64,000 nt of DNA, from the NCBI GenBank assembly GCA_016858145.1, contig JAEHOE010000132.1, positions 292,629 to 356,628 on the forward strand. The letters are read 5' to 3'. Position 1 is the first letter of the stretch, and every line of letters starts with the position of its first letter. Below, piece by piece: positions 32,965 to 44,371 of this stretch. The notes beneath the pieces are model-generated. The model saw only the letters and a list, made by a program, of their open reading frames with translations. It searched no databases and was not told the origin of the DNA. A program made the translations under genes and the position numbers. The DNA comes from Edaphochlamys debaryana. Its lineage: Eukaryota > Chlorophyta > Chlorophyceae > Chlamydomonadales.

Positions 32965-35900
32965 GGACGCGGGCGATGGCCTGGGCATTATGCCGGAGGG
33001 ACTCGAGGACCTCAAGCTAGACCTTGACGAGGTTTCGCTACTGGATCTTGGTAAGTAAGACTAGCGTCCAGAGACAGGGGGGACCCTTTCAAGGCCCAGG
33101 GGGGGCCACCAAAGCAGGTAGGATGGTGCGAAGGCCCTAGCTTTCGGGACGCGCGCTCGCCAGGGTTTCTGTGCTTGTGGCCGCACCTACAACGCGCAAA
33201 GTGGTTCAAAGCCATGCTTTTGGCATCAGCGCTTCGACCTCGACTGGCGCTGACCTGAACTTTGCCATCGGCATCGGCCGCAGGCGCCCTCCTCGAGGAC
33301 AGCCTGGGCGCAGCTCCTGCCGGGGGCGCTGGGCCTGACGAGGTTGCAGCAGCTCCGGAGGCATCGCAACACTCGCTCAGCGCGCTCTACCGCTTCTTGA
33401 ACGCCGACACAACGGATGATGCCACCAGCAGCGACGCAGCAGCACAGGCGCTGGGGCCGCCGCTGCGTGCCGCGGTGAGCGAGGCGGCGCGCACGCCACA
33501 GGGGCCCGTGGCCCTGCAGGCTAGTCACCCGCCAATGCTGCCGGGGCAGCACAGCCCGCTCAGCCCATATGCAGCTGCGCTCGATCATGGCGCCGCCGCC
33601 GGTGACGGCGTCGGTGGGATGCCACCCAACGCCCAGTACCCCATTCCCCCATCCTTTACCGGCAACGGCGCCGGGGCTGGGCCCGGTCCCGGGTTCGGGG
33701 CGGGGGCCGCAGGCTTCTCTAACGATGGCGCCGACGGCGCAGCTGCCTGCTACCAGTACAATGACAATGGCTTCCGGCAACGACAGCTGAGCCACTCGCA
33801 GGGGCAGCAGCACCCGGCTACGGGCTACCCTCCACCGGGCGCGCTGCAGGCCCATCAGCAGACGTACGCCCACGGCGGCAGCGACGCCCAGGCCTTCTGG
33901 CCCCACGCCTGCGCCGCGGCCGGAGCACAGCAGCCTCTCAGCGCCTGCGTTGCGCAAACCCCTCCGTGGGCGGGTTATGTGGAGCAGACCGAAGGGCCCT
34001 GCTCTGCCCGTCCGTACTCGGCTGCCCCCTACCACACGCTTGCAGCTGCGGAGGGCAGCGCTGCGGCGCAGGCGGTGTGCGGGCGCCTGGGGGCGACCAG
34101 CGGTGCGGCCGGCGGTTTGGGTGCAGTGGAGGAGGGTGTGCATGGCGGTGCGGGGCGCGTCTTGGGCGTGGGGGATGCGGGGGCGAGCAGCGGAGCGGCG
34201 GCGATGGATGACGGGGCGTTCGCGCCGCACGCACAGCAGGCGGCACATCTCGCCGCCCAGCAGGCGCAGCTCTGGCCGCAGGCGGCGGCGCCGGAGCTGG
34301 TAGGCGCCGGGCATGCGACGTGGCGGCAGCAGGGGCCGCGTGGCGGTCTCGCGGGGGAGCACCTGCTGCTCGCTCAGCAGGCGGAAGACCACCAAGCGCA
34401 GCACGCGGCGAGGCAGGCGGCGCAGCAGGCGGCGCAGCAGGCGGCGCAGCAGGCGCAGCACAGGCAGCAGGCACGGGTGCCCGAGGAGCCCCTACATGAC
34501 GTGGGAGCATTGCTGCTCGCTCTGCAGCGACAGGGCTGGACGCAGGGACACTGGGCCGCCGCGGAGCGGTCGGGGCGCGCGCTGGCCCTCTTCTTCCCAC
34601 CTGAAAGCAGCTTGGAGCCGATCTACGTGCCGGCCCATGCCGGCCTCCCGGCAGAGCACCTCCGCAACCTCTTTGGCCCATCGGCCAGTGGGGCAGGGGG
34701 CTCCGACGAGCCCTCCTACTACTTTTTGGGGCCGTGCAAGCCGGAGCAACCGCAGTACTGGTCGCAGACCGGCGGTTGGAGAAAGTGCCGGTACGTGCGG
34801 GTCAGCGAGCTGGAAGCTACGCGCCTGGGTGAGGCGCTGAGCGCCCCGGGCGAGACTGCTGCTGGCGCGAGACCGACTGGTGTGGCCAGCGCAAGTGCGG
34901 CGGGTGCGGTGGACGTCTGGGGATTGGCAGCTGCGGCCGCGGCCGGCGCGAGCCCCGTGCGCTGCGCTCTGCCCCCGGCCAGCGGCGGTGGCAGCGGAGG
35001 CGGTGAGGGCCGGCAGGCCCGGGCCTTCGAGACGGGTGGCTGGTACCTGAGCCTGTATGAGAACAAGACCCACTGCCTTCTGCACCACAGCTTGGAGAAG
35101 AACAGGTGTTCCAAAGGCGAAGGGGGGTGCTCCACGCACACCGTCCTGTGCGGTGTACTGATGCGATGCGTCCGCGCGGGCCCGCCGCCGCCCGACCGCA
35201 GCGGCGGTGGTACCGGTGACGGCGGAGGCGGAGGCGGCAAGGCCAAGGCCAAGGCGCAGCGCAAGGCGTTTGCTGTGAAGGACGCCGAGGACCCGACCGG
35301 GAAGGGACAGGGGCTGAACCGCATCGAGTTGGAGGTGGAGAACAACGGGCCGAGGGGGCTCATGGAGATGGGGAACGCCTGGCCCACCCTGTGAGTAGGG
35401 CTGTAGAAGGGGGCCACTTGTAAGCGCAATCTGGCCTGTGCTGTTCGTCGTCAACGAACGCTGTCGGGGGTCGCTGGGCGGTCCGCAGGGCTGCGATACG
35501 GACCTGAAAGAGCGAACATGGGGGTCTGAGAGCGCCGCGCTCTGCCCCTCATCCGTCCCTCCTCTTCGCCTTTCCTTGCCCCTCGTGCTTTGCCCCCTGT
35601 AGGTACGTGGCGCAGCCGCCCAAGCTGGTGAAGCGGGCCAGTCGCGGCCAACAGAACGGCCCCGCGCAGGCCCCAACACCCCTTCCCTCTGCACCCCCCA
35701 TGGACACGCGCATCCCCCACCCTCGCCTGCAGCGGAGCCTTTCCGACGCGAGCTGCTCCGCCCCCGCTGCCCATGCCGCCGCCGCCGCCGCCGCCGCCGC
35801 CAGCGCTGCGGCGGCGGCGGCGGCGGCGGTCTCCTCAAGCGCAGCTGCCGGGGCCGCGTTGCTGCCCGCTTGTGCCGCTGCCCAGGCGGAGGCTGACGCG

Positions 35901-38072
35901 GAGGCCTTCCGTGCTCCAAGCAGCAATCCTCACCTCGTCAGCGCTGACGGAGGCGGCGCCCTGCCGTCGGCGGCACCCAGCGGCGGCGGCAGCACTGGCG
36001 GCGACAACGGTGGCGGCGGCAGCTCTGGAAGCGGCGGCGGCGGCCGTGCTGTCGTGGCGGCGGAGGCGGCCGTGACGGCGATGGACACAGCCGGCCCCAG
36101 TGGCAGCGGCGGCGCTAGCGGCAGCGGCAGGCCGCATGCAGCGACGCCGTCGGATCCCGGCTTGGAGGCGGCGGCGGCGGCGGCGGCGATGGACATAGAC
36201 GCCCCACCGCAAGCGGAGGTCAACGGCGGCCGCTCGCAGCCCCCGGACGGTCCCGATCGACGGCTCCGCATTCGTACGGAAGCCAGCTCCGCTACTGCAT
36301 CGGGACAGGCCGCAAACGGCGGCGCAGCCGCCACCACGGGCCCAGCGGGGTCCAACGCAGGGCCCAGTGCGGGCCCGCCGGGGCCTGCTGAGGCCGAGGG
36401 CGTGGGCGTTAGCGTCGCGGACGCTGACGCGGAGAAGGGTGTGAAGGCCATTGGGTGCTTCCTTGGAATGGACAGCCCAGAGGACTACTGGGACCTCTTC
36501 CTGCGGAAGGTGAGGGGGTGAAAGCATAGCAGAAGGGAGGGCCGCAGGGTTTGCGGTGAGAGCCCGGTTAGAGCCCTTGTGCGGAGCCGCCGAGCAGAGC
36601 AGCTACTTGCCCTCACAAGTCCTGCGTCTGTCGCGCCTGCCCCGCCCGGGCCCCCTGCAGGAGCTGCCCGGTCCCGACGGCAAGCCCAGCCTGCTGCGCG
36701 TGCTGGCCATGCGGCACGGCCACGAGCGGCGGTACGGCATCCTGAACATCGTACTACACTTCGCGCTGAAGCGCATTCCGTACAAGTCCGAGGTACAGCT
36801 CCGGCGGGAGCTGGCGGTGGCGGAGGGGCTGCCGGGTTATGACGGACCGGATTCTGGTTCCGGTTCCGGTTCCGGTCCGGACCGAAGCCACGGGACGCCC
36901 CTGGAGGAGCAGGTCGACGCCTCGGGGCCGGAGGGCATCGCCGTACAGAAGCTGGTCGTACGGCTGTATGAGCGCCTGTTCGACACGTGGCCGGGCGACA
37001 CATGCGCCGCCAAGCAGTTGCTGCTGCAGCAGGACATGGACTGGCAGGACACGGCGCTACACACGTGCTGCAGGTCGGTTGGCGGTTGATTGCTGGGAGG
37101 CTGATTGCGCGCGGGGCGATTGTCCCGGGCTTGTCCCAGAGTTGTCATTGCAGGCTCGGTGGGGCGGGGCAGAGCAGCTGGCGGGGACACTGGAACACTG
37201 CGCACCCAACAGCAACCCGCCGCTCCCTGCGCTGTGCTCCCTTGCCCCTTGCCCCTGCCCCCCACCCAGGCACGGCCTTTTCCACCTCCTCGACTGACTT
37301 CCTTCTGTCATTACCCAAAACCTATCCAGAGAACTGACTGTATGCAACGGTATGCCCTGCTCTGCTCCCTTCCCTCCTCCTGTTGCAGGCACGGGCTGCT
37401 CCACCTCCTCGGCTGGCTGCTCGCCCACCCCGCCTGCGACGCCCAGGTGCTCACGGCCTCCACCAAGGACGGCTGGACGCCGCTGCTGACCGCCTGCCGG
37501 TCCAAGCAGCTGCCGGCGGCGGTGCGGCTGCTGGAGCGGGCGCGCGAGCTGGGCGTGTTTGGGCCGGGCGTCACGGTCCGGGTCGGCGAGCGGCATGTGC
37601 CAGCCGCGGAGGTGAGACCAAGGTGCTTGCTCTGGGGATGACACGGGGATGCGTTGAGGAGATGTGCCGCATGTATCGGGTTCGAGTGCCCGGCTTGCTT
37701 GCCCACAGCCCCTCCCGACACGTGCGCTAAAACCACCCTGCCCCGCTCAGGTCCTGCTGTCCGACCCCACGCCCTTTAACAAGCACTTTCGGCTTCACGA
37801 CGGTCGGCGCCGCCTGGAACGCGCCCTCGAGCTGGTGAGCTGAAAAGTAGTATTCCTAGCGCAGCAAGAACAGATATCCTAGGGTACTTGCGGTCCCACC
37901 TGGACCTTGTCTTACCTGGTTGCTGCTATGCCGCCTACCCGCCACACAGGTATGGCCCGACCCCGCCGGCCGCCCCGCCGTGTGCTCGGGTGTGGCAGCC
38001 GACAGCGTGCAGCTCAAGATCAGCATGGAGGCCCTGGCAAGCAAGCTGGCGGACGTGAAGCTGGCGGGCTGA
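32945..38072 (+). CDS. Large protein of unknown function with Q-rich, poly-Ala and ankyrin-like parts
   Basis: Seven exons, phases consistent, 1320 aa: 32945-33050, 33284-35390, 35603-36509, 36661-37073, 37389-37611, 37751-37834, 37950-38072. The N-terminus is acidic and Leu-rich (EDLKLDLDEVSLLDLG), followed by a long Gly/Ala/Gln region with AAQQAAQQAAQQA near residue 411. A denser, probably folded block at about 440-660 is rich in Trp, Tyr and Cys (RQGWTQGHWAAAERSGRALA, YYFLGPCKPEQPQYW, GGWYLSLYENKTHCLLHHS). A poly-Ala run lies near residue 795. A conserved-looking C-terminal third includes ALKRIPYKSEVQLRREL and an ankyrin-like TKDGWTPLLTACRSKQLPAA. The mix of transactivation-like low-complexity regions and a compact domain suggests a nuclear regulator, but I do not recognise the family. 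A partial copy of the exon 5 start lies at 37268-37297. Confidence 0.75.
37268..37297 (+). repeat. Decoy copy of exon 5 start
   Basis: cag|GCACGGCCTTTTCCACCTCC repeats the exon 5 start (cag|GCACGGGCTGCTCCACCTCC at 37386-37408). Splicing to it would give RHGLFHLLD and an immediate stop. Confidence 0.85.
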
Positions 38073-39441
38073 CGTACATGTGTGCGGCGGGCGTACGGCA
38101 GGTCGGAACATGGCCTGGAGATGACCCGCGCCCGTGCAAGGCATGAGGCTTGGGCGGTTGAGCCGTGTGCTCCACCCACTGAACGCAACAACGAACTGCT
38201 GCTCATGAATAACTTTCTAGCAAGCCGTCTTTGCGGTCAAGAACCAGCCGCGGAACACATCTTGAATACCGGTAGCGGCGGCCCACCGGCCCGATCCATC
38301 TTGGGGATCAGTGCATAGGTCCAGGACTTCAGCTGCACATGCACCACGTTTTGCACCATTTGGTCTGGGTCAGCGCCATCCGTTACGCAGATATAATGTG
38401 GTGTATAATGGTAGATTTGTGATGTGTAGCGGCCAATTGGTCTTGAAGCCGTCCTTGCTTGGACAGGTCTTAGGCGGTTGCATGAACCCTGCGTTGAGCA
38501 GACTCATCCGTCTGGGTTTGCACCAGGAAGCCTCATATGATACACGTACGATACACACCGCATGAATACACCGCATGCTCTAGATACGCTTGATGCTCTT
38601 GTGGCTGATAGGCCTCTAAGGAGTGCGTGGCGGCGCAGTTGTTTAGTTCTTCATACGCCACTGCAGGCCCCCATCACACACAGACTAGATTGTCCATCAT
38701 GCTCTTACTGAGATGCTGGGTGGGTGGTAGATTATTTGCTTGGGTGCGGTGGGTTGAGGTTTGGACGGGAACCGAAGAAGGAAGGCCACAGCCTGCTTCC
38801 ATGACCAGTTGCATCTTGCGTCTTGTTGGGAAGGGCCCCGCCCGAATGTGTCCTTCGAGATCGGGGGCAGGACGGACCCTTGTTGCACTTAGCTAGGACT
38901 GCCGGTTGAAGACGGGGCGGCCCTACACTTGGGAGTCGGCTAAGCTCAGCAGTTTGGATGGCTCCTGGGTATGGAGAGCCCAGGCGGGATTACGTACCTT
39001 GCACTTCATTGCTTAGGTCGGGCGGAAGATGCCTCTGCGTTGAGCGAGGGTGTGGGCAGGAATCGATTGGGTCCAAAGGCATTAGGGGCCACCGACTGCA
39101 GCAATGCCCTGCCACATTTGATGCCTCGATGCTATGGTTCTAGCTATGACGGAACCCGTGGTTACGGGCTGTGGGGCGCACGCAGGTGGGCAGGCCCGGT
39201 GGCTTGGCATGTAGTGCAGAGCCTGCCATGGGGCATGGCAGGGACGGTGGGAGATCGGCCCTACCTGCTCGGGACAGGTCATGTTGAGGCCGCCTGCAGC
39301 CGTGGGGCCTGGGCCTTGTCCAGTAGGGAGCCACCTCCCTCGCTGAATATCGTTGCTCCCTGGTGGGGTTTAGAGCTCGGTTAAACAGGCGGCGTGGGCT
39401 GAAGAGGGCTCGTGAGTCAGCGCCCTCCCGCGTCGTACACG

Positions 39442-40021
39442 GCGGCTACGCGGCGGCTGAGCGGCAGTGGCTCTGCGCCACCTGCCACTTGAGGCCCCCG
39501 GCGGAGGGCACGTGAGTGGCGGACTGGAGGTCCCCAGGACAGCGGGCCGCGGGTGTGAACTCTTACTCCAGCAGCTCAACTCGTGGGTGCTCCTGATATC
39601 GCTGACATGACTGTCGCAGGACCTGCTCGGGACCAAGGGCAGGCGCGACGAGGGACTCGAGGACGATACGGCGCCAACGCTGCGGGCCCTGCAAGCCCAC
39701 ACGACTCCCCTTCCGGGCCAAAGCGCTGAAGTTCTGCCCTAGTTCCGGCCCTCGCGGCACCCAGATGCAGAGTCCGAAAAGTCCCATCCCCTTGGCCCCT
39801 GCGGAAGTTGAAGCAAATACAGGCATGCCCCATGGGGATGCTCCAGTCAGGACACGGCTGCTTAGCGGCGGCGGCTGCGACACTGGCCCCGAGCCACTCC
39901 TGCTGGCGTAGAGGCCCCCGGCGGAGAGCGTACGAGTGGCGGTTCAATTGACAGCGGGCCGAAGGTGTGTGCTCGCACTTCAGCAGCTCAACTCGTGGGT
40001 GGGTGCTCCTGACATCGCTGA
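39442..40021. repeat. Diverged direct repeats, 420 bp apart
   Basis: 39442-39606 and 39867-40021 share gaggcccccggcggag, agtggcgg, acagcgggccg, agcagctcaactcgtgggt and tcctga-atcgctga, at roughly 75-80% overall. The interval between them is about 260 bp. This could be a decayed miniature terminal-repeat element or a simple old duplication; no primer-binding site or target duplication is evident. Confidence 0.6.
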
Positions 40022-40140
40022 GTCGTAGCTGGGACGGCGGTGGGTGCCGGCTAGGGTTCGTGTGCATGGGGCAGTGTACCGCCTTGCACGTCCGGTCGCA
40101 CGCGCTTGCTGGTGCATTAGCACTGCCGTTGCCAGTTATA

Positions 40141-40167
40141 ATGTCCGCTGCACCACACGCGACCTAG
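40141..40167 (+). other. Short upstream ORF before the amine oxidase
   Basis: ATG TCC … TAG encodes eight residues and ends 28 nt before the main ATG at 40196. It is relevant only if the transcript starts upstream of 40141. Confidence 0.4.
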
Positions 40168-40195
40168 CTTGCGCGCTCCCGAGCTACGAGGCGCG

Positions 40196-42748
40196 ATGCA
40201 CGATGCCGGCGTCCTCGACGTTCTCGTCGTGGGCGCAGGTCTATCGGGGCTGGCTTGCGCACGAAAGCTCCTGAAAATCTTTCCACGCCTTAGGCTTGCG
40301 GTAGTCGAGGCGCGACACCGTGTGGGCGGCCGCATGCTCAGCGAGCCGATGCTCGCGACCGCCAGCGACGAGCAGCCAGCTGTGGATGCTATGGTTGACC
40401 TCGGAGGGCAGTGGATAGGGCCAACTCAGTATAGGAGCCTGCAGGTGGGAGCGGGCCGGGTTCTGGAGCGGAGGGTGTGTGGGGGGGTGGGGGCCTGAGA
40501 GGGAGTGCAGTGGTAGTACTCTCCCTCGGTGTGGTGCGCGTGGGGGGCTCAGGGATGTCCAAAGCGCAGCGCCTTCCATTGCGCCCACCACCTGGGGTCC
40601 CATGACCGCCAACTTTACAGAAAAGGACTATCAGGGTAACTAGCTGCATCCTCTACCAGTTTCATTCAGGCCAGCCGCACATACAACCGAACCCCTGAGC
40701 ACGTTAAGCCTTGCCCTGAGAAAGCCCCGCTTACCCATGACTGTGTGCCTATCCTGGATCTCCACAGCTGGTGGCAGAGCTGGGTGTGGGCCTCGTCTCC
40801 CAACCCTGGTTCGAGGACGCTACCGCTACAGCTGTCGCTGCCCCGACGTCAGTCGCCGCCACTATCTCCTCAGCCGCAGCCCCTTCCTCCTCAACGTCCC
40901 TCCCCGCCCCGTCCTCACCCTCCGGACCTGCGGGGAGGCCCAGCGAGGCCCCCTCGGGCCCAACCGTCAACCTCGCATCGGGGGCCTCCGCACCCCTGAC
41001 GGAAGCCGAAGCGTCAGAACTGAGCTCGGTCCTGGAGCTGTGGGACCAATGGGCCATTGGCCTTGGGGACCCTAGGTCTTGGTCTGCCCACCCCCACGCT
41101 TTCGGCTGGGACCGCATCAGCGTGGCTGACTGGTTCCGGGCCCACGTGGCGCTAACAGCCGTACGGCGCGAGCTGGAGCTGCTCGTCCTAACGGTAACGG
41201 CCTCGGAGCCGCGCCGCCTCTCGTTCCTGTTCTGGATCCACTTTCTGGCGATGGTGGGCAGCACGGCGGCGATTGCGGACGGGCCCGGCGGGGCCCAGAG
41301 CTTCAAGGTGGCGGGCGGCATGCAGCAGCTGTCGTGCAGGCTGTACGACGATGTCGTACGGCGCGGCGGGCTGGTGCACGTGGGCGCGGCGGTTGTGACG
41401 GTTGACTGGATGGCGCCCCTGCCCGACGGTGGCACTGGCGTCGAGGTGACCCTGACGGTGCCTCAGCCACCGCCTCCGCCCCCGTCTCCAGCCCCAGTCC
41501 CAGCATCGCCATCATCCTCCCCAACCCCAGCCTCAGTAGTGGGACAGGCGGCGGCGGCAGCGGCGACGGCAGCGGCTGCTGCCCCGCCGCAGCGGCTGCG
41601 CGCTTCCTTCCTGGTGGTTGCCATGTCGCCGCCGCTGTGGCGGGACGTGTTGTGGCGGCCGCCGCTGCCGCCGGCCAAGCGGGCCCTCGGCGAGGGGATG
41701 TACATGGTGCGTGGGGTTGCTGATGACTGGTACCTGCGGCATGTCATTAGGCTTCCACAGGTAATGTCCTAAGGTGGATGGCTCAAGCAGTAGTGGTGGG
41801 CACGAGTGCCTGGTGCGCGCCGTGTTGGCAAGAGCGGTCTCAATCCCCATGGGGCCCTTTGGGCGGAGCTTTCATGTTGCAATCATAAGAGCCGTCTCGC
41901 TCCCCCGCTATCTGGCGTGTCCCTCCACCCCTCCCCTGCAGGGCAGTGCCGTCAAGACCATTGCCGTCTTCGACCGCGCCTTCTGGGAGCGCCGTCCGGA
42001 CGGCTCCGGACAGCGGCCGGACGGCGCCGGACAGCAGCTGGACCGCGCCGGACAATGCCCCGCCACCGCCGGACCGCCGCCACCGCCACCCCGGCTGGAG
42101 GAGCTGGGGCCGGTGAGCAACCTTTTTCCGGGTTCCGTGTCCGGTCGGCCAGCCCTTGTGGGGCTGGTGGTGGGGGACGCGGCGGCAGAGCTGGCAGCGG
42201 CGCCGGAGGCGGAGCGCCGCCGCCGCGTGTTGGCACAGTACCAGGCCTTCTTCCTTGGCGGCGGCGGCGGCGGCAGCGCTGGCGGCGGCGCTGGCGGCGG
42301 CGGCGGAAGCGGTGGACACTGTAGCAGGAGGGCGGAGGGTGGCGAGGGCGGGGAGGTGGAGCGGTGGTGCGTGGGGTGGGTGAGCAAGGACTGGATGAGC
42401 GAGGAGCGGAGCCGGGGTTGCTACGCGGCGCTCATGCCGCCTGGCCTGGCCACACTAGCTTGCCTCAGCTCCGCCCCAGCTTCGCTCGGATCCACCCCAG
42501 CTTCCCTCAGCTCCGCCCTTCCGGCAGGCGGCGAGGCCGGTGCGGGCGAGTGGCTGGATGGAGTCACAGCGGCGCGGGCGCCGGTGGGTGGGCGTGTGTT
42601 CTGGGCGGGCACGGAGCTGGCGCGGGAGTGGGCGGGGTACTTCGAGGGCGCGTTGGAGGCGGGGCACCGGGCGGCGGAGGAGGTGGAGGCGGCGGTGCGG
42701 GCGTGTGAGCGGTGCCCAAGGCCGCTGCAGGGCGTGTCGAGGCTGTGA
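40196..42748 (+). CDS. Flavin-containing amine oxidase (MAO/polyamine oxidase family)
   Basis: Three exons, phases consistent, 682 aa: 40196-40444, 40768-41760, 41942-42748. The N-terminal FAD-binding motif VLVVGAGLSGLACARKLL (residues about 9-26) is followed by VVEARHRVGGRM and DLGGQWIGPTQ, the MAO-family Rossmann and flavin-contact segments. The C-terminus has GRVFWAGTELAREWAGYFEG and ALEAGHRAAEEV, matching the conserved AGTE…W.GY.EGA…G motif that contacts the FAD. The expected reaction is oxidative deamination of an amine using oxygen, giving hydrogen peroxide; substrate unknown. Low-complexity Ala/Pro/Gly insertions in exons 2 and 3 lengthen it beyond the usual 450-550 aa. No signal peptide or C-terminal peroxisomal SKL is seen (ends GVSRL). 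ATG 40196 is the first in frame after a stop. Confidence 0.88.
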
Positions 42749-43184
42749 GCTGCAGCTGAGAAGCGGGGTAAGGGCTTGTGCTTCAAGCAGCGAAGGACGG
42801 GGCATCGCGTTGTGCCGTTGTGCGTTTACGATATGGCATTGACTGTGGCAAGGCGTGTCTCGGCCACAGGTAAAGTTCAGGGTGGGGAGGTGATGAGACA
42901 AGGTGGGGTGAGGTGACGGTGCCTTCCTGGAGCTGGATCCCGGATCCGATTCAGAGGCTGCCGTACTGGATCCATATAGGGCGCAGCTTGTGGCCTAGGA
43001 TCGTGATGGAGTAAGAGCAGAGCCCGCCGACAGGGCAGGGCAGTAGAGAGCGGGTGAAGAGGGGAGCGGTGTGCTGGAGTGCAGGAGGGGAGGAAGGGGG
43101 CTGGGAAGCGAGGAGCCGAGAGCAGTTCTGACGGTGTGAGGCACTGGCCAAGGCGAGGAGGCGAGGTATAAATTGGACCGTAGC
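42749..43184. other. 3' flank of amine oxidase up to the transposon
   Basis: I find no TGTAA in this interval; the nearest downstream TGTAA is at 43211-43215, inside the transposon's terminal repeat. No other gene is supported. Confidence 0.5.
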
Positions 43185-44351
43185 GTGGTTTGTTCGCAAC
43201 AGGAAGAGGATGTAAAATATATCATGAATGGCGGTGTCTTCGCATGAGCCCCTTTGCAACACGCACAGGGGCGGCACGTGCTCCTCAGGGGGGCAGACGT
43301 GCGTAACAGCTCACGCAGTTGGCTTAGCAGGCGGGGACAGGGCGGCAGTGCGCGCACGCCGTGTGGGCAGGGCCAGACACAGGCAGGCAGGCAGCGGCGG
43401 GCGGGGGCAAACACAGGCACACACAGAAGCCAAAGCAAGGTGCAATCCAAAGGCGCACATACACGGCCCTACACGGCTGGAAAGCGGGGAAAGCGCCGTG
43501 GCCACCCAACAGTCCCCAACAGCAACCGCAAACAGTAAACGGCTTTCACAATTGTAGACAAGAAAGGTAGTCAATTGCTTACGCAATAGCAGCAACTACA
43601 ATGAGAAACACGCGTGAGCGGGGGCTCCGACGGGTCCCGCGGGGTTGGGGCCGGTGATCCGGTCCGGGGCGTGCGGAAGCGTCTCTCGCACGCCGGGAAC
43701 CATAATATGGTCCCAAACGTGCGAAAGCCGCTTAACCCGCAAGACAGCCCGCTAAGCACCCAACAAGCCATCATGAATGCTCCCAGGTCGATACGGGGCT
43801 GCAATCAAGCGCAGCGGCGGTCGGCTGGTGTGCGCACTGCGCTGGGATGCGGTTTGACTTCTGCGGGCCTGCCGGGGCGCGAGCCCCTAGCCGACGACGC
43901 TGCTATGTGCACACGAGGGCGAAGGATAGTGCGGCTACAAGGGCGTCTGCACCCCCGCGAGCAAGAATCATCGTGCTGCAGCGGTGCTCGACTCCTGGCA
44001 GCGCGCAAGGTGCAGCAAGCGCTGGCACCAGCAGCATGTAGAGTGCTAGCCTGGCAGCGACTCTAACGCGACAGCGTCGCTGCTATTGCGGTCAAACTGT
44101 CGTCTGGAGGACGCATCCCCCCGGACTTGGACAGCTTGCGCCCAGAACGGAGCAAGAGTGCATTGCCTATATGCGCTCAACACGCCAAACGTTTCTTGCA
44201 CCAGTCGGCCAGCCCTTCGGTTGAGGCGCAGACCCGCCCATGCCCATGCACTCGAGTGTACCCGAACGCCGCTGCGTACCCACAGGTCCCACACCACATG
44301 CCCCCTGACAACTCAAGGCATATTACCGTAGGCTATACTGCACTTCCCAGC
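43185..44351 (+). repeat. Left terminal inverted repeat
   Basis: It matches the reverse complement of 61521-62672 over its length with scattered substitutions and small indels (for example, a 6-nt indel near 43490). It contains internal palindromes around 43670-43740 (ccataatatgg; cgtgcggaag/cgtgcgaaag) that are candidate transposase or promoter sites. The transposase ATG is 20 bp beyond its inner end. Confidence 0.92.
43211..43215 (+). terminator. TGTAA poly(A)-type signal at the transposon edge
   Basis: It lies 26 bp inside the element and 463 nt after the amine oxidase stop, in the same orientation. It could supply the 3' end of that transcript. The mirror copy is at the right end. Confidence 0.35.
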
Positions 44352-44371
44352 TCTTATGACAGAAGCCAACC

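Larger units (their letters stand above)
38073..40195. other. Intergenic region with a diverged direct-repeat pair
   Basis: No supported gene. It contains the 3' UTR of the 1320-aa protein gene, an AT-richer patch near 38390-38420, and the 420-bp-spaced repeats listed separately. Confidence 0.5.
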
